Below, piece after piece: positions 54,135 to 63,059 of a DNA stretch of 64,000 nt. Position 1 is the stretch's first letter. Each line of letters starts with the position of its first letter. Source of the stretch: Gammaproteobacteria bacterium 50_400_T64 (GTDB lineage Bacteria > Pseudomonadota > Gammaproteobacteria > Pseudomonadales > Porticoccaceae); contig MAAS01000018.1 in NCBI GenBank assembly GCA_002162755.1, positions 85,538 through 149,537 of the forward strand, in the 5' to 3' direction. Below the pieces are notes generated by a model. That model saw nothing but the letters and a program-made list of their open reading frames with translations, ran no database searches and had not been told where the DNA came from. Both the position numbers and the translations under genes were made by a program.

Positions 54135-55565
54135 TCAATCCTTTTGATCTGCTTGTAGGTAATCAAACAGGCGATGATGAAAACCGCCAAAACCGCCATT
54201 GCTCATAATCAACACATGGCAGGGCGCGCCCTTTTCGGACTTGGCCGCAAGAGCTGTCTGCTTAATTAATTTTTCCAAATCATCGACGACAATATTACTC
54301 GCATCGCCCTCCACACTTTCGTCGAGAGACCAGGCCATACCAGCGTTCTGATACCAAAACACCTGGTCAGCCTGCGCTACAGCTTTAATCACTTCATCTT
54401 TGTGTACGCCCAGCTTCATGGTGTTGGAGCGCGGTTCAACCACCGCGATAATCTTTTCGGTGCCAACTTTATTGCGCAAGCCGTCTAAGGTCGTAGCAAT
54501 AGCCGTGGGGTGGTGGGCAAAGTCATCGTAAATACGGATGCCATCCACCTGCCCCAGACATTCCATGCGGCGCTTAACCCCTTCAAAAGTACTGAGTGCC
54601 TGACAAGCCTGGGACAAACTCACGCCCACATGATTGGCCGCAGCGATGGCCGCCAGCGCATTGGCCACATTGTGCAGGCCACTCTGTTGCCAGCGTACCT
54701 CGAAGCCGCCCTCACATTCACCACGCGTATCTTTCTGGGTATTGGCCACGGTAAAAACACTGCCATCTGCCGCATCGAGTTCAACTTGCCATTGCCCGCC
54801 TTCACCCGTCGTTTGCACTGGGCTCCAGACATATTTCTTGCCGGTGCTGAAACGGCGGTCAAACTTACCCGTCAGCGTATCGCTGATATTTTTATCGCTC
54901 TGGGGATGAATAATCAGCCCATCATCGGCAATGGTTCTCACCAAATGGTGGAATTGCAGCTGAATATCGTGCAGGTTTTCAAAGATATCCGCGTGATCGA
55001 ATTCAAGGTTATTCAACACGGCAGTCCGGGGACGGTAGTGAACAAACTTTGAACGCTTGTCGAAAAAGGCGGTGTCATATTCATCTGCCTCAACAACAAA
55101 ATATTTTTCACCACCGAGTCGTGCCGAGACATCAAAATTATTCGGCACGCCGCCGATTAAAAAACCCGGCTCCAGCCCTGCGTATTCCAGTATCCAGGCA
55201 AGCATGCTCGAGGTGGTGGTTTTGCCATGGGTTCCCGCGATAGCCAGCACCCACTTGCCCTGTAAAAAGTGATCCCCCAGCCACTGCGGCCCCGAGGTAT
55301 AGGGCAGTTGCTCACGCAGCATATATTCAACACAGGGGTTATCCCGCGACAGGGCATTGCCCACCACCACCAAGTCGGGGGCCGGCTGTAACTGTGCAGG
55401 GTCGTAGCCCTGGGTTAATTCAATACCGGCATGTTCCAGTTGCTCGCTCATCGGCGGATAGACATTGGCGTCACAGCCCGATACCCGATGTCCATCGGCT
55501 TTTGCCAACTGCGCCAGACTACCCATAAAGGTTCCGCAGATACCTAATATGTGAATATGCATCAA
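54135..55565 (-). CDS. mpl: UDP-MurNAc:tripeptide ligase Mpl (peptidoglycan recycling)
   Basis: A 476-aa Mur-ligase-family enzyme. N-terminal MMHIHILGICGTFMGSLA binds UDP-sugar, and the ATP loop is AIAGTHGKTTTSSMLAWIL. The motifs EADEYDTAFFDKRSKFVHY and YDDFAHHPTAI distinguish Mpl from MurC. It joins recycled L-Ala-D-Glu-meso-DAP to UDP-MurNAc in the cytoplasm. This fits the many lytic transglycosylases in the same window. It is divergent from the phosphofructokinase gene. Confidence 0.96.
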   Translation of the reverse strand: MMHIHILGICGTFMGSLAQLAKADGHRVSGCDANVYPPMSEQLEHAGIELTQGYDPAQLQPAPDLVVVGNALSRDNPCVEYMLREQLPYTSGPQWLGDHFLQGKWVLAIAGTHGKTTTSSMLAWILEYAGLEPGFLIGGVPNNFDVSARLGGEKYFVVEADEYDTAFFDKRSKFVHYRPRTAVLNNLEFDHADIFENLHDIQLQFHHLVRTIADDGLIIHPQSDKNISDTLTGKFDRRFSTGKKYVWSPVQTTGEGGQWQVELDAADGSVFTVANTQKDTRGECEGGFEVRWQQSGLHNVANALAAIAAANHVGVSLSQACQALSTFEGVKRRMECLGQVDGIRIYDDFAHHPTAIATTLDGLRNKVGTEKIIAVVEPRSNTMKLGVHKDEVIKAVAQADQVFWYQNAGMAWSLDESVEGDASNIVVDDLEKLIKQTALAAKSEKGAPCHVLIMSNGGFGGFHHRLFDYLQADQKD

Positions 55566-55586
55566 TTAATCATTCCCTGCTAAGTG

Positions 55587-55600
55587 GTGATAATTATCAC
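55587..55600. promoter_or_regulatory. Perfect 14-bp palindrome between mpl and pfp
   Basis: GTGATAATTATCAC lies 22 bases before the mpl start and 88 bases before the pfp start. Flanking GTG and CAC extend the symmetry with a two-base offset. It is a candidate operator for one or both genes. Confidence 0.4.
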
Positions 55601-55687
55601 ACCACAGGTGCCTAATCGCCATGCATTTAAAGGACTAATCCCGTATGATTCGCACATTTTTTACGACGTCGCTTTTGCGGGAATTTT

Positions 55688-56950
55688 ATGGCCAAGAAGA
55701 ATGCTTTTTACGCACAGTCTGGCGGTGTTACCGCCGTCATTAATGCCAGTGCCTGTGGCGTTATCGAAACAGCCCGCGCCAACCGCGACAAAATTGGCAA
55801 AGTCTATGCCGGACGCAACGGTATTATCGGTGCCCTGCGCGAAGAGTTAATCGACACCAGCAAAGAAACACCGCGCACGATTGCCGCACTGAAGCATACG
55901 CCCTCCGGTGCTTTTGGATCCTGCCGTCATAAATTGAAAAGCTTCGACGACAACCCCGCTGAATATGAACGCCTGATAGAAGTCTTCAAAGCTCACAATA
56001 TTGGCTACTTCTTTTATAACGGCGGTGGCGATTCCGCCGATACTTGCTTGAAAGTGTCACAGCTCGCCGAAAAAATGGGCTACCCCATTCAGGCTATCCA
56101 CATCCCCAAAACGGTCGACAATGATTTACCGTTTACCGACAACTGCCCCGGTTTTGGCTCCGTTGCCAAATACGTCGCCGTTTCAACGAAAGAGGCCAGC
56201 CTTGATGTCGCCTCAATGTGCGAAACCTCCACCAAGGTTTTTATTCTCGAAGTGATGGGCCGCCACGCCGGCTGGATTGCTGCTGCCGGTGGTCTCGCCG
56301 CCGACCAGGCAGGCGACCCACCCCATATTATTCTGTTTCCTGAAATCGCCTTTAATCGCGAAAAATTCCTCAAAAAAGTCGCTCAGACTGTGAAGAAAAA
56401 TGGCTACTGTGTGGTAGTTGCCTCTGAGGGCGCTCAATACAAAGACGGCACTTTGATCGCCGACGCCGGCAATACCGATGCCTTTGGCCACAAGCAGCTG
56501 GGCGGCGTTGCACCCACGCTGGCAGAGATGATCAAAAGCGAATTAGGGCTTAAATACCACTGGGCGCTGGCTGATTACCTGCAGCGCTCGGCGCGACATA
56601 TCGCCTCGTCCACCGACGTTGAGCAAGCTTACGCTGTCGGCAAAGCCGCCGTTGAATATGCCCTCGAAGGCAAAAACGCGGTGATGGTGAGTATTGAACG
56701 GGGCAAGGGCAAGCGCTATAGCTGGTCATTGGGCGAAGCGCCGCTGGATAAAATTGCCAACGTTGAAAAAATGATGCCGCGCTCATTTATCACCCGCGAT
56801 GGCCTTGGTATTACCGATGAGGCCCGCACCTATCTTACCCCGCTGATTCAGGGCGAAGACTACCCACCCTATAAAAATGGCGTACCCGTTTATGCGCGGA
56901 CTAAAAATGTTTTGGTGCCGAAGAAGCTAAAGAAGGGTTTTAAGATTTAA
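55688..56950 (+). CDS. pfp: Pyrophosphate-dependent 6-phosphofructokinase
   Basis: A 420-aa phosphofructokinase of the PPi-dependent type. In the phosphoryl-donor loop, GGGDS (112-116) puts Asp where ATP-dependent enzymes have Gly, and PKTVDND (140-146) has the Lys that marks PPi use instead of PGTIDND. MGRHAGW is conserved. PPi-PFK reversibly converts fructose-6-phosphate and PPi to fructose-1,6-bisphosphate and phosphate, so it can serve glycolysis or gluconeogenesis. No ATP-PFK is in the window. The gene is divergent from mpl and convergent with dtd, with 16 bases between stops. Confidence 0.94.
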   Translation: MAKKNAFYAQSGGVTAVINASACGVIETARANRDKIGKVYAGRNGIIGALREELIDTSKETPRTIAALKHTPSGAFGSCRHKLKSFDDNPAEYERLIEVFKAHNIGYFFYNGGGDSADTCLKVSQLAEKMGYPIQAIHIPKTVDNDLPFTDNCPGFGSVAKYVAVSTKEASLDVASMCETSTKVFILEVMGRHAGWIAAAGGLAADQAGDPPHIILFPEIAFNREKFLKKVAQTVKKNGYCVVVASEGAQYKDGTLIADAGNTDAFGHKQLGGVAPTLAEMIKSELGLKYHWALADYLQRSARHIASSTDVEQAYAVGKAAVEYALEGKNAVMVSIERGKGKRYSWSLGEAPLDKIANVEKMMPRSFITRDGLGITDEARTYLTPLIQGEDYPPYKNGVPVYARTKNVLVPKKLKKGFKI

Positions 56951-56966
56951 TTTTAAAATTGCTGTT

Positions 56967-57404
56967 TTATATGTCGAGCAGAAAGGTCACCGGCCCATCG
57001 TTACATAACGAGACCTGCATATCGGCACCAAACACACCACTCACTACCCGCGGGTAGTGAGTCTTAAGTCGCTGAAGAAAATCCTCATAACAACTTTCCG
57101 CAACATCCGGTGCCGCGGCTTTTGAAAAACCAGGCCGCAAACCTTTCTTTGTATCTGCCACCAAAGTAAATTGCGACACTACTAGTAGCTCGCCATTAAT
57201 ATCTTTAAGACTGCGATTCATACGCCCTTGCGCATCAGCGAAAATACGGTAGTTAAGCACTTTGCTAATTAACTTTTCGCTTTGCTCATTACCGTCAGCC
57301 GCTTCAATACCCAGCAATAACAAAATACCCTGCTCAATACTGGCGTGGCTCTGGCCATCGATGCATACCGAAGCAGAGCTTACCCGCTGGATCAAGCCGC
57401 GCAT
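56967..57404 (-). CDS. dtd: D-aminoacyl-tRNA deacylase
   Basis: A 145-aa Dtd protein with MRGLIQRVSSASVCIDG, the SQFTL motif (VVSQFTLVADTKKG) and the C-terminal NDGPVTFLLDI, which carries the cross-subunit Gly-cisPro-type element. It hydrolyses D-amino acids and Gly from mischarged tRNA at the dimer interface. Length is normal. It lies 45 bases downstream of pip on the same strand. Confidence 0.96.
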   Translation of the reverse strand: MRGLIQRVSSASVCIDGQSHASIEQGILLLLGIEAADGNEQSEKLISKVLNYRIFADAQGRMNRSLKDINGELLVVSQFTLVADTKKGLRPGFSKAAAPDVAESCYEDFLQRLKTHYPRVVSGVFGADMQVSLCNDGPVTFLLDI

Positions 57405-57449
57405 CGTTCACCACTTTTTTTAATGCGTATTTGTTTATTGAACATGCGT

Positions 57450-58415
57450 TTATTTGTCGTCGAGGCTATTTAATAGTCTCGCCATTTGATCCGTCGCCTT
57501 AACCAAAGCATCTACAGTGCCCGGCTCACTGGAGGCATGACCGGCATCGCGAATAATTTCGAGGGTCAACTCCGGCCAGACCGCCTGTAAATCGAAGGCC
57601 TGTTTTACGGGGCAAACCATATCGTAGCGGCCATGCACCGCAATGGCGGGAATATCGACCAACTTAGCCATGTTCTGCAAAATAGGTTGGTCGGCCATGT
57701 AACATTGATTCATAAAATAATGCGCTTCAATCCGCGCCATCGCCAAAGCTACGTGGGAACTACCCAGACGCTCAACCACATGCTTGTTGGGGTCGAGGGT
57801 GGCACAGCGCGCCTCCCAAATTGACCAGGCTTTGGCGACCCGAATACGCTCCAGTTCATTCGTACCGGTTAAACGGCTGTAGTAGGCACTGAGCATATCG
57901 CGGCGCTCATCACTGGGGATGGGCGAGATAAAGTCCTGCCAGTGGTCGGGAAAAATCGAACTGGCACCGCGCTGATAAAACCACTGAACATCTTCATCAC
58001 GGCATAAAAAGATGCCCCGCAGTACCATGGCTAGTACTTTATCCGGGTGGGTCTGCGCGTAAATCAAGCTCAGCGTTGAACCCCAGGAGCCACCAAATAA
58101 CATCCATTGCTTAATGCCCAAATGCTCGCGGATAAACTCCATATCCGCCACTAGCGCCTGGGTGGTATTTTTCTCAAGACTGGCATGAGGTATTGACCGA
58201 CCACTACCCCGCTGGTCGAAGAGCACAATGCGATACACCTCCGGATCAAAAAAGCAGCGGTCCTGCACCGAGCAACCCGCTCCCGGCCCACCGTGAACAA
58301 AGACCACTGGCAAGCCATCCGGATTACCGCATTCCTCAACATACAGAGTATGGCCGTCACCGACATCGAGCTGCTCTGTTCTATGGGGCTTAATCGCCGG
58401 ATACAAAGAACGCAT
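57450..58415 (-). CDS. pip: Proline iminopeptidase
   Basis: A 321-aa alpha/beta hydrolase. The oxyanion region is VFVHGGPGAGCS, followed by FDQRGSGRS. The nucleophile Ser is in FGGSWGSTLSL, with the acid and His near HGRYDMVCP and RDAGHASSEPG. The E-rich region SIWEARCATLDP is typical of Pip and recognises the N-terminal proline amine. It removes N-terminal proline from peptides in the cytoplasm. It is upstream of dtd and divergent from tag. Confidence 0.94.
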   Translation of the reverse strand: MRSLYPAIKPHRTEQLDVGDGHTLYVEECGNPDGLPVVFVHGGPGAGCSVQDRCFFDPEVYRIVLFDQRGSGRSIPHASLEKNTTQALVADMEFIREHLGIKQWMLFGGSWGSTLSLIYAQTHPDKVLAMVLRGIFLCRDEDVQWFYQRGASSIFPDHWQDFISPIPSDERRDMLSAYYSRLTGTNELERIRVAKAWSIWEARCATLDPNKHVVERLGSSHVALAMARIEAHYFMNQCYMADQPILQNMAKLVDIPAIAVHGRYDMVCPVKQAFDLQAVWPELTLEIIRDAGHASSEPGTVDALVKATDQMARLLNSLDDK

Positions 58416-58532
58416 TTCTCTAACTCCCGTGTATGCTAAGTACTTTATTTAATCATCACGCCTAAAAAATGCTAAAACGAACAACATTAAATAGGGCAGC
58501 ATTCATTTTTATTGTACAAAAAGGGACTAACA

Positions 58533-59120
58533 ATGCCCGCAAAAAAACGTAAGCGCTGCGACTGGGCAAACGGCGACGCCCTCTACGAACAGTACCATGA
58601 TGAGGAATGGGGTGTCCCCTGCTACGACGACCACAAGCTCTTCGAGTTTCTTATTCTCGAAGCGGCCCAGGCAGGTCTAGCGTGGATTACCATTTTGCGT
58701 AAACGGGAAAACTATCGCCGCGCCTTCGCCAACTTTGACGCAGAAAAAGTCGCTCGCTTTAATCGCCGTAGCATCGAACGCCTGATGGGGGATGCGGGCA
58801 TTGTGCGCAATCGCCTGAAAATAGAAGCCGCCATCTCCAATGCCAAGCTGTTTCTCGAATTGCAGGATAGCCACGGTAGTTTTAGTGCTTATTTATGGGG
58901 TTTTATCGACGGCCAGCCGATTCAAAATCATTGGGCAAGCTTGAGCGAATGTCCCGCCACTACAGCGTTATCAGACACCATTAGCAAAGACATGAAAAAA
59001 AGGGGCTTTCGCTTTTTTGGCTCGACCATTTGCTACGCCTATATGCAGGCGATGGGCATGGTGAACGATCACGTTAGCGATTGTTTTCGTCACAGCGAAT
59101 GTGCAACGTTAAAACCTTAA
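58533..59120 (+). CDS. tag: DNA-3-methyladenine glycosylase I
   Basis: A 195-aa Tag protein. KRCDWANGDALYEQYHDEEW, FEFLILEAAQAGLAWITIL (with the conserved Glu that contacts the methylated base) and the C-terminal GFRFFGSTICYAYMQAMGMV define it. It excises 3-methyladenine in base-excision repair. The ATG at 58533 follows AAAAGGGAC at good spacing; an in-frame TTG seven codons upstream is less likely. Zn-binding Cys/His residues of E. coli Tag appear retained (Cys after KKRKR, His in NDHV, then DCFRHSEC). A terminator follows. Confidence 0.95.
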   Translation: MPAKKRKRCDWANGDALYEQYHDEEWGVPCYDDHKLFEFLILEAAQAGLAWITILRKRENYRRAFANFDAEKVARFNRRSIERLMGDAGIVRNRLKIEAAISNAKLFLELQDSHGSFSAYLWGFIDGQPIQNHWASLSECPATTALSDTISKDMKKRGFRFFGSTICYAYMQAMGMVNDHVSDCFRHSECATLKP

Positions 59121-59146
59121 ACAAAGATTAATTCAGGCCTAAAAAC

Positions 59147-59194
59147 AAAAACCCCAGTAGCAGCCTTGTGGTTTCAGGCTATTACCGGGGTTTT
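59147..59194. terminator. Bidirectional terminator between tag and typA
   Basis: AAAACCCC at the left pairs with GGGGTTTT at the right, and GCAGCC with GGCT-type bases inside. A-rich and T-rich ends suit both converging genes. Confidence 0.85.
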
Positions 59195-59255
59195 CAATCG
59201 CCTATTGAAACGACGAGTTAAACGATCTTTTAAACCGAGCTGGTCGAGCTAATGT

Positions 59256-61070
59256 CTATCGACCTGCTCTTTTACGCTCGTTTTCAGTCAGTAGCTTTTT
59301 ACGAATACGGATGTGCTGAGGAGTAACCTCAACCAGCTCATCGTCTTCAATAAACTCTAGCGCCTGCTCAAGGGTGTAAATAATGGGCGGTACCAGCGTT
59401 AATGCTTCATCAGTGCCCGATGCGCGAACGTTGGTCAACTGCTTGCCCTTGGTAGGGTTCACGGAGAGATCATTGTTACGCGAGTGAATACCAATAATCT
59501 GACCTTCGTACACATCCTGGGCGTGGCTGAGGAACATGCGGCCACGTTCCTGCAGGTTAAACAGGGAGTAACCGAGGGTCTTGCCTTTCACCATCGATAC
59601 CAGCACACCATTTTGGCGGGACTGCACTTCACCCTGTTTCACTTCACCGTAGTGATCGAAAACACTGGTCATAATGCCCGAGCCAGAGGTCATGGTCAGG
59701 AAGCTACCGCGGAAACCAATCAAGCCACGTGAGGGGATCAGGAACTCGAGTTTTACTCGACCTTTACCGTCCGGCTCCATATTAGTCAGCTCGCCTTTAC
59801 GCAGGCCCAGCTCTTCCATCACCGCGCCCTGGTGCTGATCTTCAACATCAATCACCACTTGCTCGTAGGGCTCCTGGGTCACGCCATCAACTTCGCGCTG
59901 AATCACTTCGGGACGGGATACACCCATCTCAAAACCTTCGCGGCGCATCGTTTCAATCAATACCGACAGGTGTAATTCACCACGACCGGAGACGCGGAAT
60001 TTATCGGGGCTACCGCCATCTTCAACACGCAGCGCCACGTTGTGAATCAGCTCTTGCTGCAGACGATCTTTAATATTACGCGAGGTCACGTACTTGCCAT
60101 CCAAACCGGCAAAGGGCGAGTTGTTGACCAGAAAGACCATGCTCACCGTCGGCTCATCAACCGAGAGTGGCGGACGCGCTTCGACACATTCTGGGTCGCA
60201 AAGCGTGTCAGAAATACCCAAACCGTCGATGCCATTAATCGTAACAATGTCACCCGCTTGCGCCAAATCCGTATCAACGCGATCAAGACCCAAATACCCT
60301 TTTACGTTAAGCACCTTACCTTTGCGCTCATCGCCCACATTATTGACGATGGTCACCTGCTGGCCCGGGCTCAAAGTGCCACGGGAAATACGGCCAATGC
60401 CGATAACGCCGATGTAGCTATCGTAATCGAGCGCCGAAATTTGCATCTGAAAGGCACCCTCACGATCTGCATCGGGGACGGGGACTTTATCGACAATCAT
60501 TTCAAACAGCGGCTGCATGTCCTCCGCCAGATCATCGTGCTCGAGACCCGCGACACCGTTCAAAGCAGAGGCATAAATAACCGGGAAGTCGAGCTGCTCG
60601 TCAGTGGCACCAAGGCGGTCAAACAATTCAAACACCTGATCCATCACCCAGTCAGGACGAGCACCGGGACGGTCAACTTTGTTGATCACAACAATGGGGT
60701 TGAGGCCCTGCTCAAAAGCCTTCGAGGTCACAAAGCGCGTCTGGGGCATGGGGCCATCGACCGCATCAACCAGTAGCAGTACTGAATCGACCATCGACAA
60801 TACGCGCTCCACTTCACCACCGAAGTCGGCGTGACCGGGGGTATCAACGATGTTAATGTGATAATCATTCCACTCAACGGCGGTATTCTTCGCCAGAATG
60901 GTAATCCCCCGCTCCCGTTCCTGATCGTTGGAATCCATAATGCGCTCAGCGCCCTGATCTTTACGATCGAGAGTACCGGACTGCTGCAGGAGTTTATCAA
61001 CCAAGGTCGTTTTACCGTGGTCAACGTGGGCTATGATCGCAATATTGCGCAGTTTTTCGATATCAGACAT
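59256..61070 (-). CDS. typA: Ribosome-associated GTPase TypA/BipA
   Basis: A 604-aa translational GTPase. G1 is [11 protein letters not shown]2 RGITI, G3 [13 protein letters not shown]4 NKVDRPGA and G5 SAL. EF-G-like domains II, III and V and the BipA-specific C-terminal domain follow. It assists 50S assembly and adaptation at low temperature and under stress. Length matches the E. coli protein (607 aa). It is downstream of thiI on the same strand but has its own -10 box with a GC-rich discriminator. Confidence 0.97.
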   Translation of the reverse strand: MSDIEKLRNIAIIAHVDHGKTTLVDKLLQQSGTLDRKDQGAERIMDSNDQERERGITILAKNTAVEWNDYHINIVDTPGHADFGGEVERVLSMVDSVLLLVDAVDGPMPQTRFVTSKAFEQGLNPIVVINKVDRPGARPDWVMDQVFELFDRLGATDEQLDFPVIYASALNGVAGLEHDDLAEDMQPLFEMIVDKVPVPDADREGAFQMQISALDYDSYIGVIGIGRISRGTLSPGQQVTIVNNVGDERKGKVLNVKGYLGLDRVDTDLAQAGDIVTINGIDGLGISDTLCDPECVEARPPLSVDEPTVSMVFLVNNSPFAGLDGKYVTSRNIKDRLQQELIHNVALRVEDGGSPDKFRVSGRGELHLSVLIETMRREGFEMGVSRPEVIQREVDGVTQEPYEQVVIDVEDQHQGAVMEELGLRKGELTNMEPDGKGRVKLEFLIPSRGLIGFRGSFLTMTSGSGIMTSVFDHYGEVKQGEVQSRQNGVLVSMVKGKTLGYSLFNLQERGRMFLSHAQDVYEGQIIGIHSRNNDLSVNPTKGKQLTNVRASGTDEALTLVPPIIYTLEQALEFIEDDELVEVTPQHIRIRKKLLTENERKRAGR

Positions 61071-61103
61071 GGGATAGGTTTTCGCGGGGAAAAAGTGGTG
61101 CGC

Positions 61104-61109
61104 ATTATA
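61104..61109 (-). promoter_or_regulatory. -10 box of the typA promoter
   Basis: The minus strand reads CACTATAATGCGCACC, a consensus -10 followed by a GC-rich discriminator, 34 bases before the ATG. The -35 is weak. Confidence 0.5.
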
Positions 61110-61181
61110 GTGAAAAACACGGGAGAAGTCATCGCACTAGCCGCAAATAAAAAACCCGCTTAAATTTAGCGCAGCAGCGTA

Positions 61182-62642
61182 TTAAGAAGCCCCGGGGCGA
61201 TAGACCGCCAAATTGTCAAAGCCTTGCTCTTTCAACAGCTCCGCGTGCAATTGGCTCATCACGCCCTTGTCGCAATAGAGCAAATATTGCTGACTTGGAT
61301 CGAGCTTTGCGAAGCTGTTTTGCAGAGCGTAGAAAGGTGCCAACTGTATTTCGGTGGCACCGCCATCCAGGGGCTTGCGCTCGGCTTCATCGGGGTGGCG
61401 AATATCGAGAATAATTGCCCCCGGCTGCGGAGCGGAAAAAACCTCAACGTTGGGCAGGTCGACCCAGTCATCCATCATCTGGTCGATATTTTCTTCGCGG
61501 CGCCCGGCAATTGCCGCATCTAGCACGGCAAAATCAAACTTCGACTCCTCGTGCTCAATGCGCTCCGGCTTGGCTTTCGTCGTTGGCTTGACCGAAATAA
61601 CGCCACAATACTCCGGCATATTGGCGGCAAATGCCTCCGTGCCAATCGCTCGCGCGATATCAATAATGGCATTTTTATCCATGGCAATAAGCGGGCGCAG
61701 GGTCAGCGTATCGGTGACACTATCGATCACCGATAGATTGGTCAGGGTTTGGCTGGAGACCTGAGCCACCGCCTCGCCCGTCACCAGCGCTTCAACTTTC
61801 CAGTTTTTCGCCACTTCTGTCGCCGCACGCAACATCATGCGCTTGAGCACAACGCCCATTTGCGAGTTGTCGACTTTGGTCAGAATTTCCGCCACCACGT
61901 CTTCGAAGGGTACGGTAATAAATTTCACCCGGTGAGAAGCGCCGTATTTATCCCACAGATACCAGGCGACTTCTTTAACCCCCAGCTCGTGGGCACGGCC
62001 ACCAAGGTTGAAAAAACAATAGTGGGTGCGCAAACCGCGTTTGATGGTCATGTAACTGGCCACGGTCGAATCGAAGCCACCAGAAATCAACGACAATACG
62101 GCATCTTGTGTGCCGAGGGGAAAGCCACCCAAACCCTGGGTTGTGGTTTCCAGCACGGAGAGCACCTGGCCGCGAATATCGAGGCGTACTTCAACATCCG
62201 CACCTTTAAGCTGTACTTTGCGGGCCTCGGAACGCTGAAACAGGCGGCCGCCCACTTCACGTTCAAAATCGCTGGAGCTAAAATCGTGCTTGCCCGTGCG
62301 CTTCACCCGCAGGCAAAAGCTCTTATCTTTAAGGCTCTCGCCGTACAAGGGCCAGAGTAATTCCGCCATTTCATCAAAATCACCCAGCGGGTGGGTACTG
62401 ACATGGGAAAAGTTGGCCACCCCCGGGGTGTTAGTCAGCAGACGGGCAACAAAGGCATAGCGCTCGGCATCCGCGCCCTCGGCAACTAGCTCAATCTTGT
62501 CCCACTGACTCAGTACTTTTACATCGGGGTACTGGCCTTTGACCAGGCGACGCAGGTTCTCGCGCAATTGCTTAATAAAGCGCTTACGCACGGGCGGGCT
62601 TTTAATAATGATTTCGGGAAATAACTTAACGACAAAATGCAT
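61182..62642 (-). CDS. thiI: tRNA 4-thiouridine synthetase ThiI with rhodanese domain
   Basis: A 486-aa protein from the ATG at 62642 (MHFVVKLFPEIIIKSPPVR, like E. coli ThiI). It has a THUMP domain, the PP-loop SGGFDSTVAS, the segment MPEYCGVISVKPTTKAKPE with the resolving Cys, and a C-terminal rhodanese domain with the persulfide Cys in YLLYCDKGVMSQ. It makes 4-thiouridine at tRNA position 8 and supplies sulfur for thiazole synthesis. A GTG start 12 codons upstream overlaps the -10 box and is rejected. Confidence 0.96.
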   Translation of the reverse strand: MHFVVKLFPEIIIKSPPVRKRFIKQLRENLRRLVKGQYPDVKVLSQWDKIELVAEGADAERYAFVARLLTNTPGVANFSHVSTHPLGDFDEMAELLWPLYGESLKDKSFCLRVKRTGKHDFSSSDFEREVGGRLFQRSEARKVQLKGADVEVRLDIRGQVLSVLETTTQGLGGFPLGTQDAVLSLISGGFDSTVASYMTIKRGLRTHYCFFNLGGRAHELGVKEVAWYLWDKYGASHRVKFITVPFEDVVAEILTKVDNSQMGVVLKRMMLRAATEVAKNWKVEALVTGEAVAQVSSQTLTNLSVIDSVTDTLTLRPLIAMDKNAIIDIARAIGTEAFAANMPEYCGVISVKPTTKAKPERIEHEESKFDFAVLDAAIAGRREENIDQMMDDWVDLPNVEVFSAPQPGAIILDIRHPDEAERKPLDGGATEIQLAPFYALQNSFAKLDPSQQYLLYCDKGVMSQLHAELLKEQGFDNLAVYRPGAS

Positions 62643-62678
62643 GGGGAGCGACACAGCAGGTAATTCAAGGTGGCGCAC

Positions 62679-62684
62679 ATTATA
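62679..62684 (-). promoter_or_regulatory. -10 box of the thiI promoter
   Basis: The minus strand reads CTCTATAATGTGCGCC, close to the typA and proA -10/discriminator sequences. It overlaps the unused upstream GTG codon. Confidence 0.45.
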
Positions 62685-62817
62685 GAGTAGTCGCTACGCG
62701 GCAGATACTAAGTAAAGCAGTGTGCCTGGCAGAGCCCCATAAAAATCATGTCTTCTATAAGCCCTACCTTCAATAGTGAAAACAAAGGCCTTTGAATAAC
62801 AGACGGGCGCTCTCTTT

Positions 62818-62864
62818 TGGTGCCTGCAGATTATGCAGCGCACCACATTGGAGGGCTTTGGTGC
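62818..62864. promoter_or_regulatory. NtrC-like enhancer half-sites upstream of glnA
   Basis: TGGTGC (62818-62823), GCACCA (62840-62845) and TGGTGC (62859-62864) match NtrC half-sites (GCACCA/TGGTGC). GCACCA to TGGTGC has 13 bases between instead of the usual three or so, about one helical turn more. The 62818-62845 segment is also a longer palindrome (GGTGC...TGCA...TGCA...GCACC). The sites lie 35-80 bases upstream of the -24 element. Confidence 0.45.
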
Positions 62865-62897
62865 CACTTCCGGCCCCAGAGCCCTCATACCGCACCC

Positions 62898-62911
62898 GGC
62901 ACAGCTTTTGC
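62898..62911 (+). promoter_or_regulatory. Sigma-54 (-24/-12) promoter of glnA
   Basis: GGCAC then five bases then TTGC, with exactly ten bases between the GG (62898-62899) and GC (62910-62911) dinucleotides, matches the RpoN consensus. Transcription would begin near 62923, about 137 bases before the glnA ATG. Confidence 0.75.
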
Positions 62912-63059
62912 TCTATCGCTAGTGTATAGTTTCCGCCGCAATGCATAAGTCTGAAAAACGGTGGCAGCTCTGCGGCGCAGCCATTACTTTGTTACACCTT
63001 CAATCGCCCCTTGGCGAGCGAAAGAAAACCCACACTGAATCTCGATCTGGAGGACATCA

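Noticed and set aside
55587..55600. Fur box at the mpl/pfp palindrome
   Set aside because: The half-sites resemble GATAAT, but the 7-1-7 spacing of a Fur site is not met (central bases are missing), and the flanking genes are not iron-related.
60042..60776. Long open frame (244 aa) on the plus strand opposite typA
   Set aside because: It is fully antisense to the highly conserved typA gene, has no ribosome site and no family resemblance.
61749..62360. 203-aa plus-strand frame opposite thiI
   Set aside because: It is antisense to a conserved gene and looks like a mirror of its codon usage.
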